Shown here: piece after piece, positions 1-7,796 of the stretch
Layout of the letters: each line of letters starts with the position of its first letter
How positions within the stretch are numbered: the stretch's first letter is position 1
From: Phycisphaerae bacterium RAS1
Lineage (GTDB): Bacteria; Planctomycetota; Phycisphaerae; UBA1845; Fen-1342
Assembly: GCA_007859745.1 (NCBI GenBank)
Contig: SMLU01000001.1
Coordinates: forward strand, 1,240,001 to 1,304,000
Reading direction: 5' to 3'
DNA: 64,000 nucleotides
Notes under the pieces: generated by a model
Told to the model about the DNA's origin: nothing
Database searches by the model: none
The model's input: the letters and a program-made list of their open reading frames with translations, nothing else
Position numbers and translations under genes: made by a program

Positions 1-15
1 GCTCATCAAGTTCCT

Positions 16-492
16 TTAACCGCTCTGTATTCGCTGATGCGCCCGCAGAAACGCCGTCACGCGTCCCTGCGCGGCCCGGCTGCGGACGGCGACGAATATC
101 GTGTCGTCGCCCGCGATCGTGCCGACAATCTCCGGCAATTTACGCTCGTCCAGAGCCACGGCGACGGTCCCGGCGGCGCCGATGACGGTGCGGACCACCA
201 CCAGGCTGGCGCCCGCCGCGTCGACCGCGGTGATTAATTCATCCAGGCGCGGGTCCTTCTCGATGTCGCGCCGCGGGCGGCGGATCTCGCCCAGCCGGAC
301 ATAGCGGCCGTTCACCTTCAGCAGCGCCAGCTCACGCAGGTCGCGGCTGACGCTGGCCTGCGTCGCTTCCAGCCCTTTTTCGCGGAGCAGGGCGACAATC
401 TGCTCCTGGCTCTCCAGCGCCTGCTCGCGCGCCAGTTTCGAAAGCAGCGCCTGCCGCTCATTCTTGCCTGCAACCGCGAACATACTCACCAT
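16..492 (-). CDS. argR: Arginine repressor ArgR
   Basis: The 158-residue protein has the ArgR layout. An N-terminal winged helix (about residues 8-75) contains the family's SVSRDLREL recognition helix. A C-terminal hexamerisation and arginine-binding domain (about 85-150) contains the GTVAVALDERKLPEIVGTIA stretch and the GDDTIF motif. The family represses arginine biosynthesis genes when arginine is bound. An in-frame ATG three codons downstream is an alternative start. The gene is transcribed divergently from the secreted protein at 650, and an ARG-box-like palindrome sits in its promoter, so autoregulation is likely. No arg structural genes are in the window. Confidence 0.93.
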   Translation of the reverse strand: MVSMFAVAGKNERQALLSKLAREQALESQEQIVALLREKGLEATQASVSRDLRELALLKVNGRYVRLGEIRRPRRDIEKDPRLDELITAVDAAGASLVVVRTVIGAAGTVAVALDERKLPEIVGTIAGDDTIFVAVRSRAAQGRVTAFLRAHQRIQSG

Positions 493-507
493 GAATTAAA
501 CAACAAG

Positions 508-525
508 ATTGAATTATTATTCGCC
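508..525. promoter_or_regulatory. ARG-box-like operator
   Basis: The core TGAATTATTATTCG (510-523) is close to the E. coli ARG-box core TGAATAATTATTCA. It overlaps the argR -10 element. A weaker half-site, TGAATT, begins at 492. ArgR operators are usually paired, so this could be one strong and one weak box. Autorepression is inferred from position. Confidence 0.5.
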
Positions 526-540
526 GTCAGCGAATGTCAA
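513..540 (-). promoter_or_regulatory. Promoter of argR
   Basis: Read on the minus strand there is a perfect -35 TTGACA (plus positions 535-540), a 16-nt spacer and a -10 AATAAT (513-518, five of six matches to TATAAT). It lies 21-48 nt upstream of the argR start codon. The -10 lies within the ARG-box-like sequence. Confidence 0.6.
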
Positions 541-649
541 GCCCCACGCCGCGCCGCGGACAAATTTCTTCGCCGCCGCCGCCCGCGGCGCGGTAGAATA
601 GGCGCATGTTCGGCCGGCGGCCCGGCCGCGGCTGCATGGAACTCAAAGA

Positions 650-1687
650 ATGCGCATTTCAGCTTCAATCGTGTCGCGGGCGCTGGTCCTTCTTGTGCCG
701 CTGGCGGTCGCCTCGGCCCCGACCGTCCGCTTCATGTCTTTCAACGTCGAGTCCTACAACTCGCCCGGGTCGGCGTCCTACAACGCCCTCGTGCGCCTCG
801 TCTACTCGATGGACCCGGACATCCTCCTGATCCAGGAAGCCAGCGACGACGCCGGCCGCACAGCTTTCCAAACCGAATTCGCCGCCGCCTACCCTTTTCG
901 CCAGCTCGGCGCGGCCGACGGCGGCGGCATCCGCCAGCACACCTTCAGCCGTTGGGCGCTGTCCGCCCCGGCCAACATCTTCGCCGGCGGATTCAGCCGC
1001 CCGACCATTCGCTGCGAGGTGGATTTCGATCCGAACCGCCCGGGAGCCGAGTTCCGCGTCTACAACTGCCACTGGAAGTCCGGCTCGGCCTCGACCGATT
1101 TCCAGCTTCGGGCGGCGATGGCCGCCGCCATCCGCACCGACATCGAGAACCTCTGGAACGTCCGCCAGGACTTCCGCATCATCCTCGGCGGCGACCTGAA
1201 CGAAGAAGTCGGCGAGCCGGACATCGCCCAGGTCTACTTCCCGCAGTTCAACATGAACTACGTCAACCGCGTCGACCCTTTCACCGGCAACAACGCCACC
1301 CGCCTCTCCAGCGGCCGCAGCATCGACCACTTCATCGTGTCGGACACGGCGTTCGCGCGCGTGCAGACGGCCTTCATCTACAACTCGGATACGTACGACC
1401 CCACCCCGCCGCCGCCGGCGCTGGCCAGCGACTCACTGATCGCCAGCGATCACCTGTCGGTGGTGATGGACATGGACATGGAGTATTTCCTGCTCGGCGA
1501 CCTGAACGACGACGGCGAGGTCAACGTACTGGACATCAACCCGTTCACGCTGGTGCTCGCGGCGCCGAACAGCTATCGCCTGCAATACCCGTGGGTTGAT
1601 GTTGAGGCGGTCGCGGACATCAACCTCGACGGAAACGTGGACGTGCTGGATATCAACCCGTTCATCGCCCTGCTGGCGGGTCCATAG
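650..1687 (+). CDS. Secreted endonuclease/exonuclease/phosphatase-fold protein with dockerin-like tail
   Basis: A signal peptide (about residues 1-22) is followed by an EEP/DNase I-like domain (about 26-270). Its landmarks are the FNVES start motif, LLIQEASDD (metal-binding Glu), GGDLNEE (Asp/Asn), and a final SDHLSVVM (catalytic His). These are the usual metal and catalytic positions for phosphodiester hydrolysis, but the substrate cannot be read from sequence. The last 70 residues hold two calcium-loop-like repeats, GDLNDDGEVNVLDINPF and a second DINLDG...LDINPF, resembling type I dockerin repeats as used by planctomycetes. The start is the ATG after a purine-rich stretch; the mature protein is probably extracytoplasmic. 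Confidence 0.85.
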   Translation: MRISASIVSRALVLLVPLAVASAPTVRFMSFNVESYNSPGSASYNALVRLVYSMDPDILLIQEASDDAGRTAFQTEFAAAYPFRQLGAADGGGIRQHTFSRWALSAPANIFAGGFSRPTIRCEVDFDPNRPGAEFRVYNCHWKSGSASTDFQLRAAMAAAIRTDIENLWNVRQDFRIILGGDLNEEVGEPDIAQVYFPQFNMNYVNRVDPFTGNNATRLSSGRSIDHFIVSDTAFARVQTAFIYNSDTYDPTPPPPALASDSLIASDHLSVVMDMDMEYFLLGDLNDDGEVNVLDINPFTLVLAAPNSYRLQYPWVDVEAVADINLDGNVDVLDINPFIALLAGP

Positions 1688-1721
1688 GCCGCGGGGCTCG
1701 CGCGCATAGAAAGTGGCGTAG

Positions 1722-1784
1722 GGCAGGTGAAGCCGCGCGGCGGGCCTTCGTTTTCAAATTCACCCCCACGCGGCTTCACCTGCC
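1722..1784. terminator. Perfect 16-bp inverted repeat between convergent genes
   Basis: Arms 1722-1737 and 1769-1784 (GGCAGGTGAAGCCGCG and its exact complement) flank a 31-nt loop, 35 nt after the stop of the secreted nuclease-like gene. The next gene converges on it. There is no T-run, so it may be a bidirectional processing or pause structure. The rest of the 1688-1980 gap shows nothing else. Confidence 0.4.
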
Positions 1785-1980
1785 GCCTTTTCGCCTCCGC
1801 GCCCACGGCCGTTCCCCTTCGCCCGGCGGCGGGGCCAGCGGCAGTTCGCAAACGGTCGCGAGCCGCGCGCCCGAACATCGGACGGTTGTTGACGCGGCCG
1901 TCTGCGACCTGCCCGACCCGCCACCCGCTGATCCTCGAAAAGGTATCGAAGATTTGTGAACGAACTTCTAACTCAGGACA

Positions 1981-4554
1981 CTAGGGCCGCATCACGATGT
2001 TCCACTCCGTTTGACCCGACGCGCTCGTATCCGACGCACGCGGCGTAACCGGAACGGTGTACCGCCAGCGCACTTCCCCGGCGCTCGTGCTGAAGCCGCC
2101 GGGCGGCGCGTTGACGCCGGAGCTGTTGAATGGCGTCCAGCCCATGGAGTGATCGTCGCCGCGCGAAATGCCCGTGCACGGGTCGTCATACGTCTTGGCC
2201 AGACCGGATCGGTAGTACGGCGCGTCCTCCGTGATGGCGATCGACGGCGACGAGCCTTGGGCGCAAAGAAACCGCCCGCGAACGGCGCTGATCTGGTGGT
2301 CGATGGGGTCGTAAGTCGCCGTCACGTCGCGCGGTTGCGGGCATTGCACCGTGCTCCCGTAGGAAACGGTGTACATCCACATGTGCCGAAGCCGCCACGT
2401 CCCCGTGAGCGTCCCATCCGGATTGACGTGCAGGTCGAAGTCGTCCGTTCGCGTGCGGACCTCGTGCGTCACGTCGAAGGTGCGGTCGATGACGCTGGTA
2501 ATCGACCCGGTGACGCTGCGCGGATCATCGAGCTCGTCGTACGGCTCCGACTCTCCGGCGAACGGATCGATCTGCCCATTCTGATCCAGGTCTTCCATGA
2601 AATCCGGCAGCCCGCCGTGATCGGCGTCCAGTTCCAATTCGGGGGCAAGGAAACCGCGCTCCAGGTAGCGCCGCGCGGCGCCGTCCGATCCACCGCCGTT
2701 GTGGAACGACCCCCACCCGTGCCGCAGGTCGAAGACGCTGCCTTCGATTTCGGCGCCGTCGCGGATGCAGTCTTCGTCCGTGTCCCACAGGGCCACGTCG
2801 GTCCCGAAGCGAGCCGTCTCATCGAAGTCAATGACACCGTCAGCGTCTCCGTCGGGCGCGTTCATGATGTCGGCTTCATCCGCCGCCGTCCGCACCGCGG
2901 CCGGCATCCGCCAGTAGGCCGCAATCGCGACATTCTCAAGGCCCAGCGCGATCCGCCTGGCATGCCAGGGGTCATTGATGATCAACTCACGCTGGCCATT
3001 CCGGATGCGCCAACCGATGATGACAACCGCGTGCTTGGCCGTGGGCGAAGGGTAATGGCCCATGAGGACCGGCTTGCGGTCGTGAACGTCGGATCGGACG
3101 GAATCCCAGAGCCGGTCGCGTTCCGCGCCGGTATTCGGCAGGCCCGGCGAGTAGTACACCGGCGCGCCGCCCAGCGCGAATCCAATCGCAAACGTGACCT
3201 CGTCGTCGTAGAGGCCCCGGCCGTAGTTGAGGTCAAGCTCCGGTCCCCGCCGCAGCTCCCGGAAGCGCGTGAATATCTCAAGTCCGATCCGATCCTGACT
3301 GAGATGTGGCGGCTGCGGCGCACGAGCGCCGGCGTAGTACGCGTTGATCATCGACGTCGATGCCAGCGCACAGTTCATCGCGTCCGCGGGGTCGCTTTCG
3401 TCGGTCTGGCCGACGGGGTGCGGCGCATTCCACGCCTGCGGGTCGCCCGACGGCCGGTTCGACTCCAGCAGCAGGAGCGATGAATCTTTGCGCTGCGAAA
3501 ACAGCGGAACCGCCAGCATCTCTCCGCGAACCATGTCCGGCTCATCCGACGGCGGATCGTCGAGCCCCAGTCCAGGCGGCAGGTCCAGCGCCGCCACGAC
3601 TTCGAGCTTTGCGATCGGCGAGTACGCCGGCGGCTCGTCCGCCATGCTCACGGCGCCGACGCGCCAGTAATAGATCCCGGGGTCTAGCGTGACAGACTCC
3701 GGCGGACGCTGCGATTTCCGGTCGAGCATGCGCTCGCCGGACAGGTCTGCCTGCATGCCGAGTTCGATCTTGTATTCGGACGCGCCGGGGACGACGTACC
3801 AACTCAAGAGAACCTCACCCGCCGGAACAACCGCGCCATCGGGAGGACGCAGCACCTCAACCGATTGAAGCGGGTTCGGCTCGCCCGGCGTCGCGAGCGG
3901 GGGCGGCACGGTGAACCACTCGCCGGGGGCATCCGACCCCGCGCCCTGCGGCCGCCGAGCGAGCGCAGCCCCATCCGGGATGCCCCCGAGCGCGCCACCA
4001 TTGCCCAGCCGCACCGCCCGATCGCGCTCGACGCCCCACGCGACCCGGTCGAGTACCGCGCCGCTCCCGTCGAGCAGCAGCAACTCGTCGCTTTGCTGGT
4101 CGAGAAAGTCGCTCAGGGCGGCAAACAGGATGCGCGGCTTGGAAGCGCCCGCGGCGTCCGGAACAACCGCAACGACCTCGCCGGCCTCCGGCTGCGCCGT
4201 GCTGCGCGGCAGCTTGAAGCTGGCGCCGGCTCCGTTCTTGAGCGACAATTCGCGCAGCGGGGGGCCGCCGCTCCCGACTTTCAATTCGACAAACGGGGCG
4301 CCGCCCGGCGCGGCGCGAAATACGACTTCATTCAGGAGCGTCACACTGCCGGGAACCGGCGGCGGCGCGGGTTTGTCAGCGCCGGCGCCCGGTCCGTCAG
4401 GCCGGCCGCCATTGTCGTTTGAGTTTGTGTTCGCGTTAGCGTTGGAAGCGTTGGAGCCATCGTCCGCCGCGCCCTGCGGCATTTCGCCGGCCATCGGACA
4501 ACCGAGGAGCAAACCCAGTAGTCCCGCAGTCAGAAGCCGCCGTCCGATGTGCAT
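1981..4554 (-). CDS. Large lipoprotein with lamin-tail-like and C39-like papain-fold domains
   Basis: The 857-residue protein has a lipoprotein signal ending LLGLLLGC (Cys19) and an Asn/Ser-rich linker. A lamin-tail-like beta domain follows (about 70-230), then an Fn3-like segment (233-320) and a C39-like cysteine-protease-fold domain (about 350-560). In that domain Cys395 (MNCALAS), His508 (AKHAVVIIGW) and Asn527-Asp528 (INDPW) form a plausible catalytic triad. Residues about 565-680 contain Asp-rich thrombospondin-3-like calcium motifs (DGDADGVIDFDE, DTDEDC). The C-terminal 170 residues are unassigned. The likely location is the outer envelope; protease activity is inferred from the triad only. 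Confidence 0.8.
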   Translation of the reverse strand: MHIGRRLLTAGLLGLLLGCPMAGEMPQGAADDGSNASNANANTNSNDNGGRPDGPGAGADKPAPPPVPGSVTLLNEVVFRAAPGGAPFVELKVGSGGPPLRELSLKNGAGASFKLPRSTAQPEAGEVVAVVPDAAGASKPRILFAALSDFLDQQSDELLLLDGSGAVLDRVAWGVERDRAVRLGNGGALGGIPDGAALARRPQGAGSDAPGEWFTVPPPLATPGEPNPLQSVEVLRPPDGAVVPAGEVLLSWYVVPGASEYKIELGMQADLSGERMLDRKSQRPPESVTLDPGIYYWRVGAVSMADEPPAYSPIAKLEVVAALDLPPGLGLDDPPSDEPDMVRGEMLAVPLFSQRKDSSLLLLESNRPSGDPQAWNAPHPVGQTDESDPADAMNCALASTSMINAYYAGARAPQPPHLSQDRIGLEIFTRFRELRRGPELDLNYGRGLYDDEVTFAIGFALGGAPVYYSPGLPNTGAERDRLWDSVRSDVHDRKPVLMGHYPSPTAKHAVVIIGWRIRNGQRELIINDPWHARRIALGLENVAIAAYWRMPAAVRTAADEADIMNAPDGDADGVIDFDETARFGTDVALWDTDEDCIRDGAEIEGSVFDLRHGWGSFHNGGGSDGAARRYLERGFLAPELELDADHGGLPDFMEDLDQNGQIDPFAGESEPYDELDDPRSVTGSITSVIDRTFDVTHEVRTRTDDFDLHVNPDGTLTGTWRLRHMWMYTVSYGSTVQCPQPRDVTATYDPIDHQISAVRGRFLCAQGSSPSIAITEDAPYYRSGLAKTYDDPCTGISRGDDHSMGWTPFNSSGVNAPPGGFSTSAGEVRWRYTVPVTPRASDTSASGQTEWNIVMRP

Positions 4555-4686
4555 GGTCGCTCCTACCCGCCGCCCGAAACCGTTGCCTTTGATTGTACCT
4601 TTCTGGGTCGGCCTTCAGGAAGACACATTACAGCTCGACGACGGGAAAAAGAGCGCGAGCAGTCGCGGCGCGCCGCGGCGACGCGC

Positions 4687-6039
4687 CTAACCCAGCTCAA
4701 ACTCCTCATGCAACCCCCTCACCGCCTCCGCCCCATCCTCCCCGCGAACCACGAAGCTTACCGAAATCTCCGACGAGCCCTGCGCAATCGCCATCACGTT
4801 CACGCTCCGCCGCGCCACCGCGCCGAACAGCCGCGCCGCCACCCCCGGCGTGCCGCGCATGCCCGACCCGACCAGCGCCACGACTGCGACATTCTCCAGC
4901 ACGTCGATATGCCGGGCGTCGCCGGTTCGCAGAAGCTGCTTCTGCAGCGCCCCGCGCGCCCGCTCGAGCTGCGAACCCGCGACGACAAACGAAATTCCCG
5001 CCTCCGAAACGCTCTGCGAAATCATCAGGATGTTTACGTTCTCATCCGCCAGCGCCCGAAATATCCGCGCCGCCGTCCCCGGCCGGCCGATCATCGCCGC
5101 CCCCGCCACCGTCACCAGCGCCGCCTTGGACACGCTCAGCACCGCCCGCGCCACGTGCCCCGCCTCGCCGCTCTCCGAAATCAGCGTCCCCGCCCCGCTC
5201 GGGTTGAACGTGTTCCGCATCCGCACCGGAATGCGATGTTCCGCCGCCGGCTCCAGCGCCCGCGGATGCATCGACTTGGCTCCGAACTGCCCCATCTCGA
5301 TCGCCTCGCCGAAGCTGATGGCCGAAAGGAGCCGCGCCTGCGGAACCACCTTCGGATTGGCCGACATGATCCCGTCCACATCGCTCCAGATCCAAATCTC
5401 ATCCGCCTTCAGCGCCGCCCCGAGAATCGTCGCCGTGTAGTCCGACCCGCCGCGGCCCAGCGTCGTCGTCACGCCGTGCTGCGTCGCCGCGATGAACCCC
5501 GTCACGACCACGCAGCGGCCGGGCGTCAGCAGCGGATCAAGCGTCTCCTTCACCTGATAGAGCGTCAGGTCCATCAACGGCTCGGCCTCGCCGAAGTTCT
5601 CATCGGTGACGATGCCGGCCTCCTGCCCGGTCAGCGCCCGCGCCCCGGCCGCCGCCGCCATCAGCTCCGCCGAAAGCCGCTCGCCGAACGAAAGGACATG
5701 ATCGCGCGAGCGCGGCGTCAGCTCGCCCACCGCGGCAATGCCCGACGCCAGCGTCTCAAGCCGATCGAGCAGCGGGCTGACACGGTCCGCCGCCGACAGC
5801 GCCCGGGCGGCGTGCTCGTGCTTCTCGCGCAGCTTGCCCAGCAGCATGTGCTGCGCCGCCCGGTTTCCGGCGGCGGCCGCCGCGGCGAGCTCGATCAGCA
5901 TGTCAGTGACGCCGGCCATGGCGGACACGACCGCGACGACGCGATGCTCGCGAGCCTGCTCGCGGACCAGCGCCGCGCAGCCGCGGATGCGCTCCGCATC
6001 GCCCATCGACGTGCCGCCGAATTTCATCACGATCGTCAT
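4687..6039 (-). CDS. lysC: Aspartate kinase
   Basis: This is a 450-residue monofunctional aspartokinase, the first step of Lys/Thr/Met synthesis. The N-terminal KFGGTS ATP-binding motif, the central GRGGSDYTA motif and the FGAKSMHPRALEPA segment mark the kinase domain. Two C-terminal ACT domains (about residues 310-450, MIGRPGTAARIFRAL and MRGTPGVAARLFGAV) are the expected feedback-regulation module. I chose the ATG at 6039 because MTIVMKFGGTS is the family start; the frame stays open 15 codons further upstream into an inverted repeat. It lies downstream of hom on the same strand, separated by a 215-bp palindromic spacer. Confidence 0.95.
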   Translation of the reverse strand: MTIVMKFGGTSMGDAERIRGCAALVREQAREHRVVAVVSAMAGVTDMLIELAAAAAAGNRAAQHMLLGKLREKHEHAARALSAADRVSPLLDRLETLASGIAAVGELTPRSRDHVLSFGERLSAELMAAAAGARALTGQEAGIVTDENFGEAEPLMDLTLYQVKETLDPLLTPGRCVVVTGFIAATQHGVTTTLGRGGSDYTATILGAALKADEIWIWSDVDGIMSANPKVVPQARLLSAISFGEAIEMGQFGAKSMHPRALEPAAEHRIPVRMRNTFNPSGAGTLISESGEAGHVARAVLSVSKAALVTVAGAAMIGRPGTAARIFRALADENVNILMISQSVSEAGISFVVAGSQLERARGALQKQLLRTGDARHIDVLENVAVVALVGSGMRGTPGVAARLFGAVARRSVNVMAIAQGSSEISVSFVVRGEDGAEAVRGLHEEFELG

Positions 6040-6060
6040 GGTCCGTTTCTCACTGCTCGG

Positions 6061-6225
6061 GTGGCGCCGGTTTTTCTGTGGCACCGGTTTTCAACCGGTA
6101 GTGTTTTCGCGGGTTTTCAACCCGCGAGTCTATGAATTATTGAAGCACGAATCAGACCGCACGGGTCGAGGACCCGTGAACACAGACACCGGTTGAAAAC
6201 CGGTGCCACAGAAAACCGGCGCCAC
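6061..6225. repeat. Long inverted repeat (GGCACCGGTTTTCAACCGGT family)
   Basis: The outer arms at 6061-6099 and 6188-6225 are reverse complements over 38 nt with a single-base indel. Two smaller hairpins lie between them, CGCGGGTTTTCAACCCGCG at about 6108-6126 and a CACGGGTC/GACCCGTG stem at about 6160-6178. It fills the hom-lysC spacer and could fold into a large cruciform or act as a transcript-processing site. Confidence 0.85.
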
Positions 6226-6254
6226 AGATACCGGCGTCACTCGCGATTCGCCCA

Positions 6255-7403
6255 TTACGATTCTTCCCGCCCGCCCATCTCGTGCCAGATATCGATCAGA
6301 TCACGCACGATCGCCGTCGCCGTCTCCGTCCCGCCCGCGCCGCGGCCGATGAGCGTCACATCGCCGCCGTTCTTCAGCGACACGCAAACCGCGTTCAGAT
6401 TCGCCGGAACATCCAGCGACCCGCCCGCGCGTACTTCCTGCGGCGACACGGACAGGACCTGGGGGACCGGTCTCCGACCGGTCTCTTCGCCCAGCGACAC
6501 CACTCTGGAAGACCGGCCAGAGGCCGGTCCCCCAGACGCCGCTCCGGCACCCCCATTCTGCGACTCGCCGAGCGCCGTCGCGTCGCCAATTTCGCCGACC
6601 AGCTTGACCACGTTGCCCCGTGCCGTCGCCTCGCGAATCCGCTCCAGCGGCAATCCGCGAATCCCGCTGATCGCCACATCCGCCAGCCGCGCCGGCACGC
6701 CCAGCACCGCATTCGCCAGAATCACAATCTTCGTCGCCGTGTCGATGCCGTCAATGTCCGTGCTCGGATCCGTTTCGGCGTATCCGAGCCGCTGCGCCTC
6801 GCCGAGCGCCTTCTCAAACGCCCATCCCTCCGTCGTCATCTTCCACAGAATGTAATTGGTCGTCCCGTTCAGAATCGCCCGCAGCCGCACGATCGTGTCC
6901 CCGCGCGCCGCCTCGCGCGCCAGCGCAATCACCGGCGTCCCCGCCCCGACCGTCCCGCTATAGCGCAAAATCCGCCGGTTGTAGCGCGCCAGCTCCAAAA
7001 GCGCCGGCATCGCCACCGCCAGCGGCGCCTTGTTCACGCTGATCGCGTGCTTGCCACTGCGAAACGCCGCCTTCAGAACCGCAATGTCGCCGGCCGGGTC
7101 GTTCAACCGAGTCGGCGTCGCCACCACGACCACGTCGGCATCGCTCTCGCCCACGAACTCCGCGGCGCGAGCGCCGCGCAATCCATGCCCATCCACCGCC
7201 GCGATCGTCCCCAGCTCGCGCTTTGCGTTCAACAGCGCCTCAGCCGTCAGCCCGGATTCAGACAGCGCCGCCCCGCGCGAGTCGATCACTCCCACCACCC
7301 GCGGCGTCAGCCCATGCGCGCGGTACAGTTCCGCCGCACGCTCCTCCAGCAGCCGCACCAGCGCCTGCCCGACGACCCCGAAACCGGTGAGAAGAACCCG
7401 CAT
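6255..7403 (-). CDS. hom: Homoserine dehydrogenase carrying an in-frame palindromic insert
   Basis: This 382-residue enzyme reduces aspartate semialdehyde to homoserine. It has the N-terminal NAD(P) motif GFGVVGQA, the HAISVNKAPLA segment, and the catalytic region RAILNGTTNYILWKM...GYAETDPSTDIDG. No C-terminal ACT domain is present, so it is the short form. Residues about 290-315 (ASGGPASGRSSRVVSLGEET and following) are encoded by an inverted repeat at 6459-6534. They fall in the C-terminal segment between VGEIGDATAL and the conserved NAVCVSLKNGGDVTLIGRGA end. This looks like an acquired insert that leaves the frame intact. Confidence 0.92.
   Translation of the reverse strand: MRVLLTGFGVVGQALVRLLEERAAELYRAHGLTPRVVGVIDSRGAALSESGLTAEALLNAKRELGTIAAVDGHGLRGARAAEFVGESDADVVVVATPTRLNDPAGDIAVLKAAFRSGKHAISVNKAPLAVAMPALLELARYNRRILRYSGTVGAGTPVIALAREAARGDTIVRLRAILNGTTNYILWKMTTEGWAFEKALGEAQRLGYAETDPSTDIDGIDTATKIVILANAVLGVPARLADVAISGIRGLPLERIREATARGNVVKLVGEIGDATALGESQNGGAGAASGGPASGRSSRVVSLGEETGRRPVPQVLSVSPQEVRAGGSLDVPANLNAVCVSLKNGGDVTLIGRGAGGTETATAIVRDLIDIWHEMGGREES
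6459..6534. repeat. GGGGGACCGGTCT-family inverted repeat inside hom
   Basis: The arms 6459-6485 and 6509-6534 are near-perfect complements (CTGGGGGACCGGTCT... and ...AGGCCGGTCCCCCAG). The same family occurs between genes at 51675-51746. Here it is translated in frame without a stop. Confidence 0.85.
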
Positions 7404-7796
7404 CGCAGCATTCTATCGGCGTTTTCAGGCAGCATCGCTGTCCCGCCGCCGGCGCCGCCGCTGTAGCGTCGGACCTCCGTGTCCGACGACGCTTCGTCGA
7501 GCGCTTGCTCCGCCTGGTCGCGCCTGCCCGGAGCTGCGGCCGGGTGCCACTGGCGGCTCGCCCGCCAGTGCACGGCCTGTAGGGTGGGCCGTGCCCACCA
7601 TTCACCAACGGCGCGGGTGATAGGCAAACGACGCTGCGTCGGCATGACGCTTCCGAACCGGGCTGTCCTCTGCCCGGTTCCGCCCGTGTCCAACCGGAGT
7701 TGGCATACTGCGGCTCTGATCGGTCGGTCGCGGGACTCACAGGTCCGCCGATTTCTCCGTTCACCGGACAAACGGTGCGGATCCCCAACCTTTAGA
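7404..7796. other. Gene-free spacer holding repeat arm and hairpin
   Basis: This 393-bp gap contains the left arm of the GTAGCGTCGGACC repeat at 7461-7488 and a short hairpin at about 7544-7574 (GTGCCACTGGCGG...CCGCCAGTGCAC). No credible reading frame or RNA gene was seen in the rest. Confidence 0.5.

Noticed and set aside
2011-3483. Plus-strand frame opposite the C39-like lipoprotein
   Set aside because: Composition typical of an antisense shadow; the minus-strand protein has clear domains.
4640-4680. Intrinsic terminator after lysC
   Set aside because: The CGCGGCGCGCCGCG palindrome is separated from the T-run by 13 bases, so the geometry is wrong.
4549-6135. Plus-strand frame opposite lysC
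   Set aside because: Arg/Pro/His-rich product with no similarity to anything; antisense of a conserved enzyme.
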